A stretch of DNA of 64,000 bases from Gp6-AA40 sp963772955 (lineage in GTDB: Bacteria > Acidobacteriota > Vicinamibacteria > Vicinamibacterales > UBA2999): assembly GCA_963772955.1 (NCBI GenBank), contig CAVYZF010000002.1, forward strand, positions 110,483 through 174,482. Reading direction: 5' to 3'. The notes under the pieces were generated by a model. It saw only the letters and a list, made by a program, of their open reading frames with translations. It was not told the origin of the DNA and did no database searches. The position numbers were made by a program, and so were the translations under genes. Each line of letters starts with the position of its first letter. Within the stretch, counting starts at the first letter, position 1. This document shows, in pieces, positions 18,276 to 27,823 of this stretch.

Positions 18276-19193
18276 CTAGTTTGACGGCAAGTCCGGGTGA
18301 ACGGGGTACGCCCGTTCACCGGCGAGGATCTTCACGACAAGGCGATTCTCGGGAACGGGAATCGGACACGTCGTGAACGGATTGAACGCGCACGGCGGAT
18401 TGTAGGCCTGATTGAAATCCAGCACCGTCGTCCCATCGTCGCGAAGATCTGAATAGAGAAACCGGGCGGCCGCGTACGTCTCCTGTCCAGCCGACGCATC
18501 ACGAAACACGAAATAGAAACGCTTCGGCCGCGTTGTGAATGGACGCAGTCTCAGCGTCTGTCCTCGCACCGTGAACTCCACGACTCCCTCTGTCTTGTAG
18601 GTGTCGAGGTCGCCGAAGGTGTTCACGACCTGCATCTCGCGCGGCGTCGCGTCGGGGATGAATCGGCCGGTCACGCGGTGGTCCATCTCGATCGGAAACC
18701 ACGTGAAGCCGAGAAACCCGCGCGCCAGTTCGCCATCCGGATCCCAGACGCGCAAAGACTTCCGTTCGCCGCTCCGATGCACGACGATGCGAATGTCCCC
18801 GAAGGCAAGTTCGTCGGCCTTTGCGGCACCATCGTCGATCATGGCGATCGGCGCCGTCACCGGCTTGCCATTCAGCGCCACCATCGATCCCGACTGAGGC
18901 TCGAAGCGAACAACGTCGCCGTCGAGCACGAATCGCCCGAGTACCGGTGGTGCGGGCGAGGGCAGGACGATCTCGTTCGAAGGAGCGCTTCCCGCGCTGT
19001 GCGATCCAGGCTCGATGAAGTGCAGACCTGCGATCGTGACCCACTCACGGCGATAGTCCGCTTCGTGTTTCGCGCGCCACGCTTCTGATTCCCTGATTGC
19101 GGCCTCGACGTCCATTGCAGCGGGATCCTGAGACACGCCAGCCCGGCAACCTGCGATTGCCACAACAACCACAGCGGCAAGACTGGCAATCAC
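18276..19193 (-). CDS. DUF1684 lipoprotein
   Basis: 305 residues from a GTG start. A lipobox VVAIAGC near residue 16 indicates a lipid-anchored protein. The DUF1684 pattern is clear: ESEAWRAKHEADYRREWVT, GLHFIEPGSHSAG, the central RVWDPDGELARGFLGFTWFP, and the C-terminal NPPCAFNPFTTCPIPVPENR. The family is widespread in Acidobacteriota and of unknown function. It is convergent with the M48 peptidase gene. Confidence 0.85.
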   Translation of the reverse strand: MIASLAAVVVVAIAGCRAGVSQDPAAMDVEAAIRESEAWRAKHEADYRREWVTIAGLHFIEPGSHSAGSAPSNEIVLPSPAPPVLGRFVLDGDVVRFEPQSGSMVALNGKPVTAPIAMIDDGAAKADELAFGDIRIVVHRSGERKSLRVWDPDGELARGFLGFTWFPIEMDHRVTGRFIPDATPREMQVVNTFGDLDTYKTEGVVEFTVRGQTLRLRPFTTRPKRFYFVFRDASAGQETYAAARFLYSDLRDDGTTVLDFNQAYNPPCAFNPFTTCPIPVPENRLVVKILAGERAYPVHPDLPSN

Positions 19194-19386
19194 ACTCGTG
19201 CGCAGCGAGACGTTGATCAGGCTGAGCGCTCCATTGCGCGATTATAGGTGCGCCGGTGCATGTGATACACTGTCAGGGTTCGTTTCACGTTGGATTCCGC
19301 CCGTTTGTTCTGCCTGCGTCTTTCTCTTTGTTGCACGCTCAGAAGTTATCAAGCTCGCGCCTCCAACCTTTCAGTGGAAAGTGCCA

Positions 19387-19698
19387 ATGAGAATTTACGT
19401 AGGAAATCTGTCGTTTGGTACCGAAGAGCCGCAGATCCAGCAGCTCTTCTCGTCTCTCGGTGACGTGTCGTCGGTTCGCCTCGTCCGCGATCACGAAACT
19501 GGTCGCTCGCGCGGCTTCGGCTTCGTCGAAATGAATGACGACAGCCAGGGACGGGCAGCGTGCCAGGCGCTCGATCAACAGGAATTTGAAGGACGTCGCC
19601 TCACGGTCAACGAGGCCAAGCCGCAGGAGCGGCGCGAAGGTGGCTTCAATCGCGGCGGCGGGGGCGGCGGCGGCCGTCAGCAGCGCGAGCGCTGGTAG
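19387..19698 (+). CDS. glycine-rich RRM RNA-binding protein
   Basis: 103 residues: a single RRM (residues 1-78) with RNP2 IYVGNL and RNP1 RGFGFVEM, then a Gly/Arg tail. Such small RRM proteins are cold- or stress-inducible RNA chaperones in several bacterial phyla. More than 100 bases of non-coding leader precede the start, with no good ribosome site next to ATG 19387. A long structured leader is common for cold-type RNA-binding genes. Confidence 0.9.
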   Translation: MRIYVGNLSFGTEEPQIQQLFSSLGDVSSVRLVRDHETGRSRGFGFVEMNDDSQGRAACQALDQQEFEGRRLTVNEAKPQERREGGFNRGGGGGGGRQQRERW

Positions 19699-19740
19699 TC
19701 ACACCGAGACGCCCAATTCCGTGGCGTCATCACATAGAAA

Positions 19741-19760
19741 GGCCAGGAGCAATCCTGGCC
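19741..19760 (+). terminator. GNRA-loop hairpin after the RRM gene
   Basis: A perfect 8-base-pair stem, GGCCAGGA paired with TCCTGGCC, closed by a GCAA tetraloop, 43 bases after the stop codon. No T-run follows, so it may be a mRNA-stabilising end and not an intrinsic terminator. A second short hairpin (CCCGC/GCGGG, 19831-19846) lies before the radical SAM gene. Confidence 0.5.
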
Positions 19761-19928
19761 CCACGTCGTCAGCTGCCGCTTGGTTACCTCGGCTGTCCGG
19801 TGTAAAGTGAGGGCGGCTATCCTGAGTAGTCCCGCGCTAATGCGGGTTCCTCATTATGGCGTCTGCCGGAGGAGCCTTTTGTTTATCTACTACCGCTCCG
19901 TTTTCTCGACGCTGCAGGCGACTGCCGC

Positions 19929-21491
19929 GTGAACGTTTACCTCATCAACCCAAGTCACGTCTCGTTTGGCATCGGCGTCATCACGCCGAGGTGGCTGTAC
20001 GTCCTCGCATCGGCGACTCCGGCGATATACGGAGAGCCTCGGCTCGTGGACGAAACGCTCGAGACATTCGACACAGCAGCGATTCGATCGGGCGACGTTG
20101 TTGGCATCGGCATCCACACAGGCAACGCACTGCGAGGGTACGAGATCGGAAACGCTGCGCGCGCCGCGGGGGCCTACGTGGTGTACGGTGGAATTCACGC
20201 GACGCTGTATCCCGATGAAGCGCACGAGCGCGGTGGTGCGCACACAGTCGTCACTGGTGACGGCGAACAGGCGTGGCCTGCAGCATTGAAGGACTGCGCG
20301 GCGGGTATACCGCAGGACAGGTATGACGGCGGACGCGTTGGCGGAGAGACTTTCCTTCCCGGACGCTGGGAGCTGCTGCCGCAGGGACGCTATATGTGGG
20401 CGTCGGTGCAGACCGTGCGCGGGTGTCCGAAGCACTGCTCGTTCTGTTCGGTCTGGCGAACGGACGGTCAGAAGCCTCGACAGCGGCATGTCAGCCAGGT
20501 ACTCCAGGAGATCGTGGAACTGCGTCGCCGTGGATTCCGGTTCATCGCGCTCGCTGACGACAATTTCTATCCCGTGACGCTCGAAGATCTCCGCATGGCG
20601 GCGCGCCGAAACGATCCCAGTCATCTCGAGCAGCTCAAGGCCACGCGTGCGGAGCGATTCGAGTTGATGGCGGGCCTCGAGCGTCTGCCTTCTGACACCG
20701 TGTTCTTCACACAGATCACGATGGAGGCGGCCGAAGATCCGGAGTTCCTGGACGCGATGCGCCGTGCGCACATCAGGGGTGCGCTCGTCGGCGTAGAAGC
20801 GGTCACGCCCGAGGGGCTCAAAGATATCTACAAGGGGTTCAACGAGAGCGGCGAGTCGCTCGTCGAGCGCCTGCAAGCGTTTCGGGAACACGGCGTGCAC
20901 GTCCTCGGCTCGTTCATCTTCGGGCTCCCGAGCGATCGCGAAGCGACCTTCGACGCCACGCTTTCTGTTGCGGAGCGCGCCAACCTGACGTTCGCGCAGT
21001 TCGTCATGCTGACGCCGTTCCCAGGCACCCTCGACTTTGCCGCATGGGAGAAGTCGCTCGGCGATGAACCACCGCGCGTGGGGGATATTCCGGTCACTCG
21101 TCACTGGCTGATCCCGCAGGCACAACGGCCGAAGATCTACATGGAACATCCGGTCATGACGGCCGAGCAGATCCGCAGTCGCACGCAGGCGGTGTGGGAT
21201 CACTTCTACTCCTTCAAGAGCATCTGGCAGCGGTCGAGCGGATCGGTGACGTCTCTCAAAGCCCGGCTTGCGTTCGTGCTCATCTCGAAGATCTATCGTC
21301 AGATGTACGCGAACACCGGGATCGCCACTGACAGCGCCCGAGTCAATCGGTCCGCGCAGTGGGCGCGATGGATGGCCATCCCGTGCAGACGATTGTTTGC
21401 AGGACGGCCCATGCCGGATCTGGAAATTCCGATACCTATGCGCCCAGTGCCGTCAGGTGTGCCGGTTGTCTTTCACAGGGAGCGTGCGTAG
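19929..21491 (+). CDS. B12-binding radical SAM protein
   Basis: 520 residues from GTG 19929. The N-terminal part is a cobalamin-binding-type Rossmann domain (GIGIHTGNALRGYEIGNAAR, VYGGIHATLYPDEA, TGDGEQAWP). The radical SAM domain carries the CxxxCxxC iron-sulfur motif as CPKHCSFC near residue 168, followed by RQRHVSQVLQEI and ALADDNFYP. The C-terminal part is about 180 residues of unknown role. The class includes methyltransferases and ring-forming enzymes in hopanoid, lipid and natural-product pathways. No neighbouring pathway genes reveal its substrate. Confidence 0.88.
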   Translation: MNVYLINPSHVSFGIGVITPRWLYVLASATPAIYGEPRLVDETLETFDTAAIRSGDVVGIGIHTGNALRGYEIGNAARAAGAYVVYGGIHATLYPDEAHERGGAHTVVTGDGEQAWPAALKDCAAGIPQDRYDGGRVGGETFLPGRWELLPQGRYMWASVQTVRGCPKHCSFCSVWRTDGQKPRQRHVSQVLQEIVELRRRGFRFIALADDNFYPVTLEDLRMAARRNDPSHLEQLKATRAERFELMAGLERLPSDTVFFTQITMEAAEDPEFLDAMRRAHIRGALVGVEAVTPEGLKDIYKGFNESGESLVERLQAFREHGVHVLGSFIFGLPSDREATFDATLSVAERANLTFAQFVMLTPFPGTLDFAAWEKSLGDEPPRVGDIPVTRHWLIPQAQRPKIYMEHPVMTAEQIRSRTQAVWDHFYSFKSIWQRSSGSVTSLKARLAFVLISKIYRQMYANTGIATDSARVNRSAQWARWMAIPCRRLFAGRPMPDLEIPIPMRPVPSGVPVVFHRERA

Positions 21492-21539
21492 GTAGTTCGA
21501 CGCAGCGTGCGGTATCGATCCGGTCTGGAGGATTCAGAA

Positions 21540-22121
21540 ATGCGTGCACATTGGTTGCTTACTGCCCTGCTCGCGGTGACACTGCAGGCCGCCACGAATG
21601 CGCAACAGCCCGCGGCCGGCGGTCCGCCGCCGCGCCCGATGACACTGTCGACGACCGCGTTTCCAGACGGCATGCAGATTCCTGCGAAGTACACACAGGC
21701 CGGCGAACAGGTCTCACCTGCGCTGACGTGGACGAACACTCCTGTCGGTACTGTCACCTTCGTGCTGCACATGCACGACATCGACGTCGCACGGAACAAG
21801 ACACTCGACGATCAGGCGCACTGGGTCGTGTGGAATATTCCCGGCACGGCGACAGGACTGCCTGAAGGGGTACCGAAGGGCGAGACGCTCGCTGACGGCA
21901 GCCGCCAGATCAGCGCGAGCGGCCCGGTCTATCGCGGTCCTGGCGCCCCCGCCACCGGTCCGCTGCACCACTACGTCTTCGAGATCATCGCGCTCGATAC
22001 GAAGCTCGATGTGACGGGCACCGCCGACGCGTTCGAAACGCGAGCGGCCGTCATGAAAGCGCTTGAGGGACACGTGCTCGGCAAGGCCACGTACGTGGGT
22101 CTCTTCCGTCGACCGCAGTAA
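21540..22121 (+). CDS. secreted YbhB/YbcL-family (PEBP) protein
   Basis: 193 residues: signal peptide (RAHWLLTALLAVTLQAATNA), then the PEBP/Raf-kinase-inhibitor-like fold, with ISPAL-type segment VSPALTWTNTPVGT, HMHDIDV, HWVVWNIPG, and GPGAPATGPLHHYVFEIIAL near the ligand pocket. The role of bacterial members is unclear. GGAGG lies 7 bases before ATG 21540. The 48-base gap to the radical SAM stop allows co-transcription. Confidence 0.88.
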   Translation: MRAHWLLTALLAVTLQAATNAQQPAAGGPPPRPMTLSTTAFPDGMQIPAKYTQAGEQVSPALTWTNTPVGTVTFVLHMHDIDVARNKTLDDQAHWVVWNIPGTATGLPEGVPKGETLADGSRQISASGPVYRGPGAPATGPLHHYVFEIIALDTKLDVTGTADAFETRAAVMKALEGHVLGKATYVGLFRRPQ

Positions 22122-22472
22122 TCGCGCGTCACACGCCACTCTCGAGCCTGGCGGGACCGCTCATCGGGCTCGCCACTCTCGCCTCACAAGGTATGGGATC
22201 TGATCGGCTCTTTCAGGGCCGAGTTGCGGATTATCGGATTCAGTTTTCTGAATCCCGTCCAAATGTCTGTAGGACGCTGCAATTTGTAAATCCATTGACC
22301 ACTGACGACTGGTGCCTCGTCACCTTGACGACGCCTCTCGTCACTCGTCCCAACGGCACGCTTCTCTCCTATCACGCCTTCCTGGGGTAAGCCCCGCTCG
22401 CCTTCGCCGGAGCTCTGGCGGAGGCTGCTTAACAACCCGGCGCGCCTGAACGCCGAGGGAGGAGTGTGAACC
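22122..22472. other. 350-base non-coding leader region of the TonB receptor gene
   Basis: No gene is recognised. It holds a perfect inverted repeat of 8 bases with a TTTT loop (GGATTCAG at 22236-22243 and CTGAATCC at 22248-22255), a locally AT-richer stretch (22225-22300) that could contain a promoter, and a GGGAGGAG ribosome site just before the receptor start. The hairpin could end the YbhB-like transcript. Confidence 0.5.
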
Positions 22473-25400
22473 ATGGCGAGACGTATCACCGCGTTCATTG
22501 CGGGGCTCGTCTTCGTGTTGCTGGCGTGCACGTTGGATGCGCAGGAGCGATTTGGCGGTGTCACCGGCACCGTGACGGATTCATCCGGCGCGGCTGTCCC
22601 GGGTGCGACTGTCACAGTGACGAACAAAGAGACTGGCGCCATGAAGGTCGTCGTCTCGGGTGCCGACGGAACGTACCGCGTTCCCGATCTCGATCCGGGC
22701 CGGTATCAGATCTCGATCGAGCTCCAGGGATTCCAGAAAGTCATCGTCGACGATCTCATCGTCCTGCTCGGCAGGACGCTGACCGCTGACGCCAGGCTGC
22801 AGCCCGGTGTGCTGACTGAAGTCGTCAACGTCACCGCGGATGCCACGAAGCAGCTCGATCTCGCGAGCGTGACGCTCGCACACAACGTCACGGCTGAAGA
22901 GTTCGATCGGCTGCCAAAGGGTCGCAGCTTCCAGAGCATTGCGCTGGCAGCACCCGGCGTGAACTCGGGAGAGATCGAAGGCGGCTTCCAGGTCAACGGC
23001 GCAAGCAGCGCCGAGAATGTGTTCACCGTCGACGGCGTCGCGACGAACAGCTTGATCTACGGGAGCTCACGTCAGAACACCGTGTTCGAGTACCTGCAGG
23101 AAGTCCAGGTCAAGACCGGCGGGATCGACGCCGAATACGGCGGCGCTCTTGGCGGCGTGATCAGCGCGGTCACGAAGTCGGGCGGCAACATGTACACGGG
23201 CGAGGCGCACTACTACTACATCGGCAACGCGCTCAGCGCGGGACCGGTGAAGCGCCTCGTCCTCGATCCCGTCGACTTTCAGACGGTTGGTTACTTCGAC
23301 GACACCAAGCCGGTCAACAACCAGAGCGAGTTCGGCGGCTCGTTCGGGGGCCCGATCGTGAGAAACCGTCTCTTCTTCTTCGGGTCGGTCTCACCGCGCG
23401 TGGTCCGGCGCACCAACGATTACATGTTCTCGTCGGGCACCGAGCCCGGCACGATCGATCAAGATCAGAAGGCGTGGCAGGGATTCGGCAAAGTGACGTA
23501 TTCACAACCTCGACTCACTGCCAACGCCAGCGTGCTCATGACGCCGACGCGCTCCACCGGACGACTTCCGAACTACGATTCGACCGGCACCAACTTCATC
23601 GCCACGTCGTCGGCAGCCAACGAAGCGAACCGCACGCGAGGGTTCGAGAGCGATCAGAACAACATCGGTGGCAACGTCGACCTGTCGCTGACGAACAGCG
23701 CGTATCTGACCGTGCGCGGCGGCTACTTCTACGACAACTACCAGGACACCGGTGTTCCGCTCATCACGAGCTACACGTACCAGGCGCCCAACTTCACCGT
23801 GGCCGGCGTGCCGCCAAGTCTCCAGGGCCCGGTGGGTACGGCGAACACACCGCGCATTCTGCTCAGTAACTTCGACAAGACGACGCAGGGGTTCTTCCAG
23901 CTCGATTACAACCATGCGTTCACCGCTCTGGGCTCTCACCTGATCAAAGGCGGGTGGGGCCTACGCCGCTCCGTCAACGACGTGGATGTCGCGTACCCTG
24001 GCGGGTATGTGTACCTGTATTGGGGTCAGTCGTTCCGCAGCACCGCAACCGGTCAGACCGGAACCGGCACCTACGGCTACTATTCGGTGAACGATCAGGG
24101 AACACGCGGTGCTGTGCACGCCAACATCCAGAACCTCTACGTCCAGGACACCTGGAGTGTGGGCAACCGGCTCACGCTCAATCTCGGCCTGCGCACCGAG
24201 AACGAAAAGATCCCGACGTTCAGACCGGACATCGCACAGTACGCGTTCCAGTTTGGCTTCGCTGACAAGCTTGCGCCGCGCCTCGGCGCGACGTACGACG
24301 TGCGTGGTGACGGCAGGGTCAAGGCGTTCGCGAGCTGGGGACGCTACTACGACTGGACGAAGTACGAGATCGCGCGCGGCTCGTTCGGCGGCGATCTCTG
24401 GCACATCTACTATCGCTCGCTCGACACGCTCGACATCGCCAGCCTGAATCTCAGCAACATGCCCGGCAACGATCTCTGGGGCGGAGCGACCGGATTCCGC
24501 GACCTGCGCGCAACGGCGATTCTGAACACGGATCCGGGCATCAAGCCGATGTATCAGGACAGCTTCAACGGTGGCGTCGACTATCAGTTGAGCGGGACAA
24601 CCGCGCTGGGCGTGCACTACATCCACAACAACCTCGGTCGGACGATTGAAGACATGGGCGCGCTCGTTAATGGCGACAGCGTCTACGTCATCGGCAATCC
24701 GGGCGAGGGACAGAACACGATTACGCCTGCTTCGTATCCCGCGGCGACCCAGAATTTCCCCACGCCGCGTCCGAAGCGGCAGTACGACGCGCTCGAGCTC
24801 ACCCTGGAGCGACGCTTCTCGAAGAACTGGTTCGCCAGCGCCAACTACACATTGAGCCGTCTCTATGGCAACTACTCGGGCACGGCCAACTCGGACGAGA
24901 TCAGCACTCCGACGACGGGTGTCGTCTCGAACAACGCGCAGCAGCAGGTCGGAACGATCGCCCGCCCGGGCAGCAACTCGCACACCGGCTGGGACATCGA
25001 CGAACTGATGTGGGATGCGAACGGCAACCTCGACCCGCGCGGTCGCCTGGCAACTGATCGTCCGCACGTCGTGAAGTTGTACGGCGCATATCAGTTCGGG
25101 ACGGGCACGCAGGTCGGCGCGTTCTTCTATGGCGGCAGCGGGACGCCGGTGAGCACGCAGGTCGTCGGGCAGGATCAGTACGCGCCCTTCGTGAACGGGC
25201 GCGGCGACATGGGCCGCACGCCGGTCCTCACGCGCACCGATCTGCTGGTCTCGCACGAGCTGTCGCTCGCCGATCGGAAACGATTGCGCTTCGAGTTGAA
25301 CATCCAGAACCTGTTCAACCAGAAGACGGCGACACACATCTTCAACTATCTGAACAAGGGCGCCCCGGCCGGCGGCCAGACTCGTCCTGCCGACGCGATC

Positions 25401-25556
25401 GACTTCTCGAACGTCGATCTTGCGGCCGGGTACGACTACAACGCATTGATCAGGGCGACCCAGGAAGGGGCCCTGGCCTTCGATCCGCGCTACGGGATGG
25501 AGGATCTCTACAATCCAGGAACCCAGGGGCAGTTCAGCGTGAAATTCATCTTCTGA
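22473..25556 (+). CDS. TonB-dependent receptor with carboxypeptidase-regulatory-like domain
   Basis: 1027 residues, the acidobacterial Oar-like architecture. Signal peptide to about residue 24, then a CarboxypepD_reg-like beta domain (FGGVTGTVTDSSGAAVPGAT, GTYRVPDLDPGRYQI), then a plug domain (VNGASSAENVFTVDGVATN, VKTGGIDAEYGGALGG) and a large barrel ending SVKFIF with a terminal Phe, as outer-membrane barrels do. It imports or binds a large substrate at the outer membrane using TonB energy. No specific partner genes adjoin. GGGAGGAG precedes ATG 22473 and a strong hairpin follows the stop. Confidence 0.93.
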   Translation: MARRITAFIAGLVFVLLACTLDAQERFGGVTGTVTDSSGAAVPGATVTVTNKETGAMKVVVSGADGTYRVPDLDPGRYQISIELQGFQKVIVDDLIVLLGRTLTADARLQPGVLTEVVNVTADATKQLDLASVTLAHNVTAEEFDRLPKGRSFQSIALAAPGVNSGEIEGGFQVNGASSAENVFTVDGVATNSLIYGSSRQNTVFEYLQEVQVKTGGIDAEYGGALGGVISAVTKSGGNMYTGEAHYYYIGNALSAGPVKRLVLDPVDFQTVGYFDDTKPVNNQSEFGGSFGGPIVRNRLFFFGSVSPRVVRRTNDYMFSSGTEPGTIDQDQKAWQGFGKVTYSQPRLTANASVLMTPTRSTGRLPNYDSTGTNFIATSSAANEANRTRGFESDQNNIGGNVDLSLTNSAYLTVRGGYFYDNYQDTGVPLITSYTYQAPNFTVAGVPPSLQGPVGTANTPRILLSNFDKTTQGFFQLDYNHAFTALGSHLIKGGWGLRRSVNDVDVAYPGGYVYLYWGQSFRSTATGQTGTGTYGYYSVNDQGTRGAVHANIQNLYVQDTWSVGNRLTLNLGLRTENEKIPTFRPDIAQYAFQFGFADKLAPRLGATYDVRGDGRVKAFASWGRYYDWTKYEIARGSFGGDLWHIYYRSLDTLDIASLNLSNMPGNDLWGGATGFRDLRATAILNTDPGIKPMYQDSFNGGVDYQLSGTTALGVHYIHNNLGRTIEDMGALVNGDSVYVIGNPGEGQNTITPASYPAATQNFPTPRPKRQYDALELTLERRFSKNWFASANYTLSRLYGNYSGTANSDEISTPTTGVVSNNAQQQVGTIARPGSNSHTGWDIDELMWDANGNLDPRGRLATDRPHVVKLYGAYQFGTGTQVGAFFYGGSGTPVSTQVVGQDQYAPFVNGRGDMGRTPVLTRTDLLVSHELSLADRKRLRFELNIQNLFNQKTATHIFNYLNKGAPAGGQTRPADAIDFSNVDLAAGYDYNALIRATQEGALAFDPRYGMEDLYNPGTQGQFSVKFIF

Positions 25557-25566
25557 TGAATCCGCA

Positions 25567-25604
25567 CTCTCCAGGCCTGAGCGACCGTGTTCAGGCTTGG
25601 AGAG
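25567..25604 (+). terminator. 14-base-pair hairpin after the TonB receptor gene
   Basis: CTCTCCAGGCCTGA (25567-25580) pairs with TCAGGCTTGGAGAG (25591-25604) with one G-T wobble and a 10-base loop. It begins 10 bases after the stop codon and is followed by ATTCTTC. It probably ends transcription of the receptor gene, though the T-run is poor. Confidence 0.7.
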
Positions 25605-25703
25605 ATTCTTCGTCGGCACGATCGCGCTGGCCATCGCACCGGCGCTGTATGGTCTGCCTCAGGATCGCCTCGTGATCTGGCATTGCCTCCGGACGCCCGA
25701 GGC

Positions 25704-27141
25704 TCACATCCGCGCACGAACGAACTGGAGCCGGTAGTACTTCGCGACGCAGACGTTGATCCAATGCGATGGGTCCGCTTCAACATCGCCCCAGAACAAC
25801 CCCGGCGGCCTCACGGTTATCCTGTCCACGAACACCACGCCCTCGCGCGGCGCCTGGCGAAGCTCCCGAGCCCTGACCTGTTCGTTGTGCAGATACGCAG
25901 GAGCGACCCTCAGTGCCTCGTAGGCCTGTCGTGTCGACGACGACCCAATCAGCAGCGCGGCCAGCAAGACAACTGCGGCGATACCGCTCCAACCGCGGCG
26001 CACCGTCGCTTCCACAGCGACTGATGACCCGGCCAGCGCTCCCGCGAAGGCTCCGGTGACAGTGAGCACGATGGCACACAGCACCAGGAAGGAAACGTTG
26101 TACGTACGTCCCTCGCCGGAGTAGTTCATCTCCCCGTATTCCCAGTAGAGCGGAAAGAGCGTGAGATACAGGACAGCGACAAGGCACAGGAGAACTGACG
26201 CCACGTATGCGGGTCGCCTCACCCACTTGAGCTCGAGGGCACGCAGCGACGATCCCCACCACCATGCCGGCAAACGCTCCCAGCCAGAGCGCCAGATAGG
26301 AACCTTGGTTGAAGATGAATCGAGCGGTCTGCCGTGCCGTCTCGATCGAGGCGTACTGAAGATTGTGACGGGACGCGAGCGCTGGATAGCCGCCGCTCCG
26401 ATTGCCGTTTCCAGGCGCGGCGAAACAGAACGCGGTCATCAGCACGATGATGCCCAGCAACATCCACAGGAACCGATCGTTGCCTCGGCCTCTCACTCGC
26501 TCGGCGAGAACGAAGCCGCCAATCGTCGCGAAGACGATCGGCGCGCTGATCTCGTTGAACCCTGGAAGCACCACGCTCAGCATCACCATCAGCACGGCCT
26601 GCCAGGCAGCAGGCCCACGTTCTTCACTGCGTCTGAAGCGGCGGATGAGCAGCGACACCCAGAACAGGTAGGCAATGACGCCCCACTGATACGATGCGGC
26701 CCCCGGCATCCAGTAGAAGGCTTCGACGGTCGAAGGCAGCCCGCCAATGTACACCGCCGAAACGATCAACGAGAGAGCAGCGCCCCGCCTCCTCGACACG
26801 TCGCTCCCGATGACACTCGCCACCAACGCGTGCATCGCTGCCAGCGTCATGAGCAGCGTCAGCAGCGCGACCCACGGATACCAGCGAATCAAATCGAACA
26901 GGCTCGTGATGCTCTCGAGGAAGACCGCACTGTAACGACCGGTCCATGTCAGATACGAATGCACCTGCATGTACCAGAACCCGTCGTCGCGCTGCTCGGC
27001 AACGATGCAGTAGTCGTCGGCCGACGGGAACGCATAGAAGGCCAAGGCGAGTCGAGGCAGGAGCGCGACAGATGCGGCTGCAAGCAGTACCAGAATCGCC
27101 ACGTGGTGGACCGTGATGCGGCGCCGCAACTGGGCGATCAC
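25704..27141 (-). pseudogene. DUF6056-type membrane protein, split by a frameshift
   Basis: One gene in two frames. The N-terminal part (27141 to about 26255) has a first helix, the periplasmic FPSADDYCIVAEQRDDGFWY segment and about eight further helices. The frame then shifts near 26247-26262 and continues as SLRALELKWVRRPAYVASVL with more helices and the conserved tail FWGDVEADPSHWINVCVAKYY. This tail and the ADDYC start are features of DUF6056 proteins, which resemble glycosyltransferase-type polytopic membrane proteins. It starts 12 bases after the RraA-like gene and may be the last gene of the aromatic cluster. A single base error would explain the break. Confidence 0.75.
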
Positions 27142-27153
27142 GAGAGATAGACC

Positions 27154-27819
27154 CTACGCCTTGCGCGTTTGCAGCCGGTGATATCCGAGCTGACGACGCG
27201 CTTCGGCGAGCGTCTTCCCCTCGGCAACAGCGGCGCGGATCTGCTGCTCGATCGCATCGATCTCTTCCGCCGCCGCCAGAATCGCCTCTTCATGCGCGCG
27301 CGGCAGGACGACCACACCGTCGGCGTCGCCGCGCAGCAAATCGCCTGGCGCTACGCGGGCGTCACCGATGTTGACGATCGCGTTCACCGCCTCGACCTGC
27401 ACACGATCCTTGCCCGTGCGCATCGAGTAGCTGCGGCTGTAGACCGGGTATCCGAGTTCACGCGCGAGGTAGGTATCGCGGCAGGCACCATCGATCACTG
27501 TTCCGGCGACACCGCGCTGGTGAGCGACCCACGTCAGGATATCTCCCCAGACGGTCGCATTCTCGCGCCCGCCGTTGTCCAGCACCACCACGCTCCCCGG
27601 ACGCACATCGTCGATGTAGTCACCGACAGTGCCGGCCGGAGTACCTGCGGGACCGTACAGGATCGTGAAGGCGCGGCCGGTGAGGCGGAAATGCGGATCG
27701 AGCGGCTTGATGTTCAGGCACTGCCCGGCGATGCCGAGCCGATCCAGCGCATCGCTGATCGCCGTCGTATCGAGCCTCGACGCTCGCAGCACGCTGGTGT
27801 CGTCGATAGGTTCAGCCAT
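27154..27819 (-). CDS. RraA/LigK-family protein, copy 1
   Basis: 221 residues, one complete RraA-like domain. The signatures GDYIDDVRPGSVVVLDNGGRENATVWGD (in outline) and GTVIDGACRDTYLA contain the metal-binding Asp of the class II aldolase members. The family includes 4-hydroxy-4-methyl-2-oxoglutarate/4-carboxy-4-hydroxy-2-oxoadipate aldolase (LigK/GalC), the last step of protocatechuate 4,5-cleavage, as well as the RNase E regulator RraA. The LigB-like and LigJ-like neighbours favour aldolase. It begins 4 bases after the stop of the second RraA-like gene, so the two are co-translated. Confidence 0.85.
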   Translation of the reverse strand: MAEPIDDTSVLRASRLDTTAISDALDRLGIAGQCLNIKPLDPHFRLTGRAFTILYGPAGTPAGTVGDYIDDVRPGSVVVLDNGGRENATVWGDILTWVAHQRGVAGTVIDGACRDTYLARELGYPVYSRSYSMRTGKDRVQVEAVNAIVNIGDARVAPGDLLRGDADGVVVLPRAHEEAILAAAEEIDAIEQQIRAAVAEGKTLAEARRQLGYHRLQTRKA

Positions 27820-27823
27820 GTCG

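Noticed and set aside
23961..25634. 557-codon open frame on the minus strand inside the TonB receptor gene
   Set aside because: It is an antisense shadow of a GC-rich coding region, with no recognisable family or start signal, and the receptor on the plus strand is unmistakable.
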